From AAA164-E04 sp964342825 (GTDB taxonomy: Bacteria; Verrucomicrobiota; Verrucomicrobiia; Limisphaerales; AAA164-E04): DNA of 13,572 nucleotides. Both the position numbers and the translations under genes were made by a program. Numbering within the stretch: position 1 is the first letter of the stretch; every line of letters starts with the position of its first letter. This document shows positions 8,198 through 13,572 of this stretch, piece by piece. The stretch is taken from assembly GCA_964342825.1 (NCBI GenBank), contig CAYFHO010000099.1:1-13572 (forward strand), read 5' to 3'. Under the pieces are notes generated by a model. It was not told the origin of the DNA, searched no databases, and was given only the letters and a program-made list of their open reading frames with translations.

Positions 8198-9565
8198 TCA
8201 ATGGGCTTTCAAGTCATAACAGATCAGGCGACTTTCGCTTCTTAAATAGAGTTTCTGATTGGATAAGATAGGAGCGGTCCAACAAGGATACTTCATTTCG
8301 GGAACTTGAAATTTACTGATCTCTTTCACTGCGCTTGGATCTGGGTGGAATAACCCAAGAAGGCCTGCTTCTCCCATCACGATCAATTTATTGTCTGCGA
8401 GGATGGCTGATCCACGTCCATATTTTTCTGGAGGTCCAAGGTAACTTTTTCGCCAGCTTTCATCCTGATCCCAAAGCAATTTTCCTGTGGCCATTTCTAC
8501 GCAACGAAATCGTGCATCCGGTTCGTTACGGCCGCTGAATGCATACAGGTTGCCTTCGTGTAAAACCGGGGTGGTCCAGTGGACCTCAAGTGCTCTGGAT
8601 CTCCATATTTCTGCGACCGATCTTCCCCCCGGCATCACTTGGAGCAAGACTGATCCTACCCGGTAATAGGCAGCCGAGATTAATATGTTATTTCCTGACA
8701 CGACCGGATTCATGGCATTGACACTCTCATTCACAGTTGCTCGAAACCAGAAATGAAAGTTTTCCTTCCCCGTGTCCGGATCCAAAGAGACTAACCCCTG
8801 TCGCATCAAGCAAAGAATGTGGCGCCTTCCATGAAAAGTCGCAGCGACCGGTGAAGCATATGAGGCCTGCTTTTCATAACCTTGCCATTTAATGTAAGGT
8901 TCACCACGCCATCCGGTTTTTCTTTCTCCATCCCATGTGGTTTTTCCCACGTTTTGCCAGAGGGTTTTTCCGGAAGCGGCATCGAATGCCACCACACCCG
9001 AATTGGGTTGCCCTCCGACCATTACGATGAGTTTCCCACCTTCCAGGAGAGGAGTGCTGCCTACACCAAAAAAAGCTTCTGGAACATCGAAATCCTTGGC
9101 GGTATCACGCATCCAAATCTCAGTGCCTGATTTTATATCGATACAATAAAGTCTGCCTTCTGCGCCAAAGACGTAGCATTTGCTCTCGGTGAGAATGGGG
9201 GTGCAGCGCGGACCATTATTGTATCCAAAAGGGTCGATATAATTGGATGGGTATCGAAAAGTCCAGTTTGTCACACCGTTGGTTGGATCCATGGATTCCA
9301 CTACTTCCTCATTCTTGATCCGATGGTGAAGTATCAATTGCCCGTCCCGAATTGAAGGTGCGCTGTATCCTGTTCCAACTTCCTTTTTCCAAATCAGGGG
9401 AGGACCCTCCTGAGGCCATTTGTCCAGTAATCCAGTCTCTGCCGATTTACAATCCGCATTGATCCCCAAAAACCGGGGCCAATCATCCGCTTTGATATCT
9501 ATTCCGGTTCCGGCAAGGAAAAGCAGTCCACATAAAGAGAGTGTTGGTTGGACAAATGATTTCAT
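8198..9565 (-). CDS. Exported PQQ-like beta-propeller repeat protein
   Basis: 455 residues, starting at ATG 9565 with a signal peptide (MKSFVQPTLSLCGLLFLAG...) probably cut near residue 26, before DDWPRF. That opening and GPPLIWK / GTGYSAPSI (55-71) are typical of the secreted PQQ-like propellers common in Planctomycetes and Verrucomicrobia. Blade motifs of the form D-x-x-x-G-x-x-x-W recur: DPTNGVTNW (93-101), DIKSGTEIW (143-151), DAASGKTLW (195-203), DPDTGKENF (262-270), EMATGKLLW (357-365), and a short last strand LICYDL (447-452). The fold is a circular beta-propeller, also used by BamB. There is no vicinal cysteine pair as in quinoprotein alcohol dehydrogenases, so cofactor binding is not supported and an enzymatic role should not be assumed. 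Likely periplasmic or extracellular. It lies upstream of the CotH gene on the same strand, 193 bases away, and diverges from the protease operon. No strong ribosome site. Specific role unknown. Confidence 0.88.
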   Translation of the reverse strand: MKSFVQPTLSLCGLLFLAGTGIDIKADDWPRFLGINADCKSAETGLLDKWPQEGPPLIWKKEVGTGYSAPSIRDGQLILHHRIKNEEVVESMDPTNGVTNWTFRYPSNYIDPFGYNNGPRCTPILTESKCYVFGAEGRLYCIDIKSGTEIWMRDTAKDFDVPEAFFGVGSTPLLEGGKLIVMVGGQPNSGVVAFDAASGKTLWQNVGKTTWDGERKTGWRGEPYIKWQGYEKQASYASPVAATFHGRRHILCLMRQGLVSLDPDTGKENFHFWFRATVNESVNAMNPVVSGNNILISAAYYRVGSVLLQVMPGGRSVAEIWRSRALEVHWTTPVLHEGNLYAFSGRNEPDARFRCVEMATGKLLWDQDESWRKSYLGPPEKYGRGSAILADNKLIVMGEAGLLGLFHPDPSAVKEISKFQVPEMKYPCWTAPILSNQKLYLRSESRLICYDLKAH

Positions 9566-9681
9566 GTGAAATCACGCTACGAGTCTGTGTTTTTTTGGGA
9601 AGTAAAAAGAGTGTGGAATTTATCAGCCGTCAAATCATCCATGCTTGACCCAGCTGCTGTTTCACCTCATCTTCGGTTATC
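9566..9681. promoter_or_regulatory. Divergent intergenic region, probable promoters both ways
   Basis: This 116-base gap must hold the promoter of the rightward protease pair and probably that of the leftward propeller gene. Leftward, TTGACG (9633-9628) is a fair -35 match but the hexamer 17 bases on, TCTTTT, is poor. Rightward, TTGACC (9645-9650) is followed 17 bases later by CATCTT, also poor, which would leave almost no leader before the TTG start at 9682. Neither is more than a candidate. Confidence 0.3.
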
Positions 9682-11124
9682 TTGAAAACGATCCTAATCC
9701 ATCTTTCTCTATTGCTATCCATGATGGCGGCACAGGCTGCTGAGCCTGAGAAATCTGTCATTCAGATTTTCACTTTCAGTCAGGAACCGGATTGGGATGA
9801 GCCCTGGAACTCTTCTCCAGTGAGACGCGCGACGGGCTCTGGATTTGTGATTGAAGGTAACCGTATCATGACCAATGCCCACGTTGTCAGTTGGGCCAAA
9901 CAGATACTGGTTCGTCGCTTTCAAGATTCTCGTCCGCACCTAGCTCAAGTTTCATTTGTCGGTCATGATTGTGACCTTGCGCTACTAGAAGTTGCGGATG
10001 AATCTTTTTTTGAAGGATTGGAACCCTTGCCCATCGGTGTGCTTCCTGAGGTAAGGTCAGTGGTGAACACCATCGGATACCCTGCAGGTGGAGAACAGAT
10101 CTCTTATACCAGTGGAGTGGTGAGTCGCATTGAACTCATCAATTATGTTCAGCCCGGGAACCGCAATCTACTGGCAGTTCAGACTGATGCAGCCATCAAT
10201 CCCGGAAATTCAGGAGGCCCTGTGATGATGGATGACCAGGTCGTTGGCGTGGCTTTTCAGGGCACGCCAGGACTGGAAAATACTGGTTTTTTTATTCCTC
10301 CTCCAGTGATTCAGCACTTTCTTAAAGACGTGCAAGATGCTGAGTACCACGGGTTCCCTCAAGCAGGGATACGCCTTTCCCCGTTGATCAATCCTGCATA
10401 CCGTCAGTATTTGAAACTGGAAAATTCAAATCTAGGGGCTCGCATTGATACCTTGATGAGTGACTCAGCCAAGGAGTTTTTGCGAGAGGATGATGTGCTC
10501 CTGGAGGCAAATGGTTACCCTGTGGCGGCTGATGCAACCATACTTTACGAGGGCAACCAGGTTCACGGGGGAATTGCGTTCAGCCAGGCTCAGCACGGAA
10601 GCAAAGTGCCCATCAAAATTTGGCGTGAAGGAAGCGAAATTGATTTGGAATTGCCCGTTTACGTGAACTACAAAGATCGATTGGAAGGAAATCAATATGT
10701 CCCCCCAAAATACTTTGTATACGCTGGATTGGTTTTCACTCCCTTGAGTCGAGATTACCTGACCAGTTTTGGCCAAAACTGGTCCGCCGTGGCAGGTATA
10801 GGTTTGTTGTATGAATTATTTTATCGAAAGAATACAGAACCCGATAAAGCGCGAAGCGAACCTGTCATGTTGTCCACCGTCCTGGCACATCCAGTGAACG
10901 CCAACATGGAAATCCGGGGTCGTGTGCTCGTGGATTCGGTGAATGGCAAACGGATTGATTCCATGAATGATTTAATCGATGCGATTGAGTCTCATGAAGG
11001 ATCACATCATTTGATCGAATTTGGAGAACGCCTCGGATTCGAATGCCTTGATCGTGAAGAAGCCAACAAGGTTAATGCCCAGATACTTCAAACATACGGA
11101 ATTCAACTTGACCGACAATTATGA
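9682..11124 (+). CDS. HtrA/Deg9-like serine protease with two PDZ domains
   Basis: 480 residues, exported by a signal peptide cut after AQAA (residue 20), leaving EPEKSV. The trypsin-like domain (about 24-215) has an intact triad: H67 in TNAHVV, D98 in DCDLALL, S177 in NPGNSGGPV. PDZ1 spans about 225-328 (GARIDTLMSDSA, EDDVLLEANG, KIWREGSEIDLEL). The remainder, about 338-478, with YAGLVFTPLSRDYL (347-360) and DSVNGKRIDSMNDLIDAI, matches the atypical second PDZ of the plant Deg9 type (PDZ_3) rather than the PDZ2 of DegP. Expected role: ATP-independent cleavage of misfolded or damaged proteins in the periplasm. The start is TTG: an in-frame TGA at 9646-9648 and no ATG or GTG before 9682 leave TTG as the only start that keeps the signal peptide; the first ATG (9721) would remove most of it. 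No Shine-Dalgarno is visible. First gene of a coupled pair with its inactive paralogue. Confidence 0.92.
   Translation: MKTILIHLSLLLSMMAAQAAEPEKSVIQIFTFSQEPDWDEPWNSSPVRRATGSGFVIEGNRIMTNAHVVSWAKQILVRRFQDSRPHLAQVSFVGHDCDLALLEVADESFFEGLEPLPIGVLPEVRSVVNTIGYPAGGEQISYTSGVVSRIELINYVQPGNRNLLAVQTDAAINPGNSGGPVMMDDQVVGVAFQGTPGLENTGFFIPPPVIQHFLKDVQDAEYHGFPQAGIRLSPLINPAYRQYLKLENSNLGARIDTLMSDSAKEFLREDDVLLEANGYPVAADATILYEGNQVHGGIAFSQAQHGSKVPIKIWREGSEIDLELPVYVNYKDRLEGNQYVPPKYFVYAGLVFTPLSRDYLTSFGQNWSAVAGIGLLYELFYRKNTEPDKARSEPVMLSTVLAHPVNANMEIRGRVLVDSVNGKRIDSMNDLIDAIESHEGSHHLIEFGERLGFECLDREEANKVNAQILQTYGIQLDRQL
11121..11124 (+). other. ATGA start/stop overlap coupling the two protease paralogues
   Basis: The TGA of the protease gene (11122-11124) overlaps the ATG of the following gene (11121-11123). 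No Shine-Dalgarno precedes this ATG, so translation of the second gene probably depends on ribosomes finishing the first, which suits partners made in fixed ratio. Confidence 0.85.
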
Positions 11125-12599
11125 TCCGAAATTTTAGATATTTTCTCCTCTACTCCTTCGGCCTCCTTCCGCTGCTCATGCTGAAAGCAGAGCCGGAAAA
11201 GGACCTGTGGGCGAACTCCCTTGTTCAGATCGAATCCACTCGGCATCAATATGAATTTTTCCAGCCATGGTCTCGTCGGACAGCCTCAAACAACAAGTTC
11301 GGAGTGGTTGTTGAAGGTAAAAAAATTGCGACCACCGCCGACTATCTTTTTGATCATACGGTATTGCGTGTTCAGAAAGGCGGGCGTGGATCCTGGTATG
11401 AAGCTTCTCTTCACTGGATAGACTATCATTCCAACTTGGCGCTGTTGGATATTCAGGATCCAGGTTTTTGGGAGGGGTTACAGCCCGTTAAATTTGCTGA
11501 TCCTGTTCCCGTGACTGGGGAAGCCAAACTGATTCGATGGAATGACGGACGACTCGAAACGCGTCGTTTGGAGATCAATCGATTGCGCATGGGGCGCAGT
11601 GCATTGTCCTACATTGATCTTCCCCAGTTGGAGTTGGATTCTGAAATCGACGGAGTGGGTTGGTCTGAAGCTGTTGTATATGGAGACGCAATTATTGGAT
11701 TGACCACCTCGCAGTCGAGAAGCAAATGCACAGCCGTCCCCAGCTTTTTCGTTGAGGAAGTCATCGACCAGGTCAAGAAGGATCAATTCAGGGGAGTTGG
11801 CTATTTCAACTTTTACTGGAAGCGGGCAGAAAACCCTGCCGTGCTGGATTATCTCAAACTCGAAGGAGGAAAGCGTGGTGTGATTGTGACCGAAATTATT
11901 TCCATCCCGGGTCACGAAACGAAGGTGAAGCCCAAAGATATTTTACTGAAAGTGGATGGGTTCGACATCGATATCGTAGGTGATTACGCCGACCCGGTTT
12001 ATGGCAACATGATGCTGGAAAGACTGGCAACCCGAGGGCATTGGTCTGGGGACAAAGTGCCAATGACCGTATGGAGGGATGGAGTTGAGATTGAATTAGA
12101 ATTCGAACTGGCGAGAGCTGATTACAGTGAGGAATATGTGCCTTCCGCAAAATTCGACATGCCTCCCGAATACCTCATGGCTGGAGGGCTAGTCTTTCAG
12201 CCTTTGACTGAGCCTTATCTTCGCAGCTGGGGAAGCGAGTGGCAGCGACGCGCACCGGTCCGGTTGGTCCGGCTTAAAGAGAGACGTCCCACAGAGGAGG
12301 ATCCAGGGTGTGTGCTGCTTTCGCTTGTGCTCCCCGATTCGTATAATTTGGGATATCAGGATTATCGATACCTGGTTTTAGACAAAGTTAACGGGGTAAA
12401 AATCACCGCCTTGCCGGAGCTAAAGGAAGCTTTGGATCATCCCAAGGGAGCTTTTCACGTGATTGAGTTTTTACCTGGTGAAACGGTGCAGAAAATGGTT
12501 CTGGATGCCGTTCAACTAAAAAGTGCCACCCAGCGGGTCATGTTTGATTATCGGTTGCCCACTGATTACTTCGTGGGTTCAGGGGATTCAGAGCCTTGA
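11121..12599 (+). CDS. Catalytically dead HtrA/Deg9-like paralogue (pseudoprotease) with two PDZ domains
   Basis: 492 residues with a signal peptide (MIRNFRYFLLYSFGLLPLLMLKA) and mature start EPEKD, echoing EPEKS of the upstream protease. The two align along their length: VVVEGKKIATTADYL vs FVIEGNRIMTNAHVV; SNLALLDI vs CDLALLEV; FWEGLQPV vs FFEGLEPL; VWRDGVEIELE vs IWREGSEIDLE; GGLVFQPLTEPYL vs AGLVFTPLSRDYL; VNGVKITAL vs VNGKRIDSM. All three catalytic positions have changed: His to D74, Asp to N105, and the GNSGG loop to GVGWSEA, with W181 roughly where Ser stood. It therefore should not cleave peptides. PDZ-like domains at about 223-330 and 345-470 are kept. This fits a regulatory or scaffold subunit that assembles with the active protease or holds substrates, though a free-standing binding protein is also possible. 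Reading frame and coupling are intact, so it is not a decaying pseudogene. Its 3' end overlaps the opposite permease gene. Confidence 0.88.
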   Translation: MIRNFRYFLLYSFGLLPLLMLKAEPEKDLWANSLVQIESTRHQYEFFQPWSRRTASNNKFGVVVEGKKIATTADYLFDHTVLRVQKGGRGSWYEASLHWIDYHSNLALLDIQDPGFWEGLQPVKFADPVPVTGEAKLIRWNDGRLETRRLEINRLRMGRSALSYIDLPQLELDSEIDGVGWSEAVVYGDAIIGLTTSQSRSKCTAVPSFFVEEVIDQVKKDQFRGVGYFNFYWKRAENPAVLDYLKLEGGKRGVIVTEIISIPGHETKVKPKDILLKVDGFDIDIVGDYADPVYGNMMLERLATRGHWSGDKVPMTVWRDGVEIELEFELARADYSEEYVPSAKFDMPPEYLMAGGLVFQPLTEPYLRSWGSEWQRRAPVRLVRLKERRPTEEDPGCVLLSLVLPDSYNLGYQDYRYLVLDKVNGVKITALPELKEALDHPKGAFHVIEFLPGETVQKMVLDAVQLKSATQRVMFDYRLPTDYFVGSGDSEP

Positions 12600-13572
12600 G
12601 TCTGCCTGGCTGGTTTGGTCTGTTTTTCTTCACCCGGTCTGGTGGTGGCAAACAGCCTCAATTGATTCATTAATTGTTTTCGGCTGTGCATGATCAACCA
12701 CATCGAATACCCAAACCCAATGGTGAACCAGGTTCCCAGCATGAAGTATTCTTCACTGACGGGAAGTTCAATTCTCCTGCCCTGAAAAGCCAGCATGGTA
12801 AAAAAGGACATCGTAAAAAGGAGATAAACAATCCAAGGCAGCATCAAGACATGAAACAGGGTGCCGCTGATGGCACGATTGACATATCTGGCTCGCGCGC
12901 TGTTCCAAAGTCCATACCAGAAAAGGGCGAAACAATCGACGACGATCATGATCAGGTGTGCGAAAAACATGGTTGCCATGTAAGTGGATTGCCTGGCTCC
13001 GAGTCGTCCTGAGTCAATTAACAGGATCAGAGCAAAGAAAATTGTCAGCCCACACACAAAAATGACAGGACCCAGGAATTGACGTTGAATCGCCATCCAA
13101 TGACCGTTCAAAACATCCTTTACTTTCAGGGGAGTACTGAAAAGTAATTCCAGTGCCCCACTTCTGCGGTCATCCGTAAGTCTTTGACTGGCCTCGGCTC
13201 CAATCCAGCATTTGATCAACATACTGCAGATGTAGGCGGTTGTGATATAGTTGGCCGGTTCACTATAAAACCCACGACCGAAACGTAAACTGCCCCATGT
13301 CCAATAGAGTCCTCCCAGTGCAAAAATGACCCAAGGATACCATGCCTTGAATCGACTGCGACAAAACAGCCACATCACAGGGTTTTTATTTAGAAGGCTT
13401 TCTCGTAACCTGGATTTTTGTAGGGAAGTCCCTCGATCAGCTTCCATTAACTTTTGTTGTCGCTTCTGTTGTTTGGTGGATGCCGGGCGATCTTGCCAAC
13501 GCTTGGAAACAGCAATTGAAGCCGTGATCAAAAAACCCCAGAAAAAGGCGTGGTTGGCTGCAAGTGATTTCC
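12566..13572 (-). CDS. ABC-2 type transporter permease, C-terminal part (cut by window edge)
   Basis: An integral inner-membrane subunit of an ABC transporter. The frame is open to the right window edge: before the TTG at 13531 it reads AANHAFFWGFLITASIAV, an evident membrane helix, so that TTG is an internal leucine and the true start lies outside. Counting from that leucine as residue 1: a charged cytoplasmic stretch 9-60 (KQQKRQQK; LLNKNPVMWL 46-55), then hydrophobic segments at about 65-83, 95-112, 152-172, 184-208, 222-248 and 264-282, ending in a polar tail (RPGEEKQTKPARQ). ASQRLTDDRRSGALELLFSTPL (114-135) is the usual ABC-2 permease loop, compare E-(K/R)-x-x-G-T-L-E-L-L-x-x-T-P, between the second and third segments. 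The NPxxWL region and late six-helix block resemble large ABC permeases of PVC bacteria related to GldF-like proteins. Substrate unknown; the ATPase gene is presumably outside the window. The stop lies 34 bases inside the opposite gene. Confidence 0.85.
   Translation of the reverse strand, partial: KSLAANHAFFWGFLITASIAVSKRWQDRPASTKQQKRQQKLMEADRGTSLQKSRLRESLLNKNPVMWLFCRSRFKAWYPWVIFALGGLYWTWGSLRFGRGFYSEPANYITTAYICSMLIKCWIGAEASQRLTDDRRSGALELLFSTPLKVKDVLNGHWMAIQRQFLGPVIFVCGLTIFFALILLIDSGRLGARQSTYMATMFFAHLIMIVVDCFALFWYGLWNSARARYVNRAISGTLFHVLMLPWIVYLLFTMSFFTMLAFQGRRIELPVSEEYFMLGTWFTIGFGYSMWLIMHSRKQLMNQLRLFATTRPGEEKQTKPARQTQGSESPEPTK
12580..12608. terminator. Possible hairpin at the convergent 3' ends
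   Basis: GATTCA (12585-12590) pairs with TGAGTC (12597-12602, one G-U pair), extended after a small internal loop by CAGG (12580-12583) with CCTG (12605-12608). It spans the stop of the pseudoprotease gene and the end of the permease gene. No T-run follows directly, so terminator function is uncertain. Confidence 0.25.

Noticed and set aside
9530..9565. Lipoprotein signal (C12) in the propeller protein
   Set aside because: The residues before the cysteine (T-L-S-L-C) do not fit a lipobox because position -1 is Leu; an ordinary signal peptide ending near residue 26 fits better.
8198..9565. Quinoprotein dehydrogenase activity for the propeller protein
   Set aside because: At 455 residues with no vicinal cysteine pair and no cytochrome motif (CxxCH), only the propeller fold is supported.
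11478..12150. Minus-strand open frames opposite the pseudoprotease gene
   Set aside because: The plus frame aligns along its length with the upstream protease; the antisense frames show no domain and no start signals.
11121..12599. Second protease paralogue as a decaying pseudogene
   Set aside because: The frame is intact over 492 codons, with signal peptide, conserved framework motifs and a precise ATGA coupling; only the catalytic residues are changed.
13529..13531. TTG as the start of the permease gene
   Set aside because: The frame stays open to the window edge and the upstream residues form a hydrophobic helix (HAFFWGFLITASIAV), so the TTG is an internal leucine codon.

Overview
The window looks like a chromosomal segment of a Gram-negative PVC-group bacterium, most likely a Verrucomicrobiota member. 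The pointers are protein-level: a giant secreted CotH/lamin-tail-domain protein ending in a short C-terminal domain of the type often seen on verrucomicrobial exported proteins (Y-x-V-Q-F-T ... W ... F-Y-R-I), a secreted PQQ-type beta-propeller beginning DDWPRF, and HtrA-like proteases of the Deg9 type. This placement rests on remembered family patterns, not on a marker gene. I see no tRNA, rRNA, CRISPR array, insertion sequence or phage gene.

Layout. Left edge (1-713, + strand): the last 21 codons of a secretin gene (outer-membrane pore of a type II secretion or type IV pilus system), then 3 bases later a response-regulator gene with an unusual H-box-like N-terminus. Bases 724-8004 (- strand): one gene of about 7.3 kb for an exported multidomain protein: LamG, Ig-like, three discoidin-like domains, Ig-like, LTD, chitobiase-type domain, CotH kinase-like domain, a second chitobiase-type domain with another domain nested in it, three more LTDs, a putative-Ig domain and the C-terminal domain. 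Bases 8198-9565 (- strand): an exported PQQ-like beta-propeller. A 116-base divergent gap follows. Bases 9682-12599 (+ strand): two translationally coupled paralogues, the first an intact trypsin-like serine protease with two PDZ domains, the second the same architecture with all three catalytic residues replaced. Right edge (12566-13572, - strand): the C-terminal part of an ABC-2 type membrane permease, cut by the window end and overlapping tail-to-tail with the pseudoprotease gene.

How the parts may fit: apart from the response regulator, everything here acts at or beyond the inner membrane. The protease/pseudoprotease pair is probably an envelope protein-quality unit. The giant CotH protein is probably a cell-surface or released protein that could phosphorylate or bind surface polymers. 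The secretin and its response regulator belong to an operon lying mostly to the left. No direct functional link between these blocks is shown by the sequence; adjacency is the only evidence.

The most interesting points are the active/inactive protease pair, the giant CotH protein (nested domain, only two cysteines, side by side), and the H-box-like response regulator directly behind a secretin gene.
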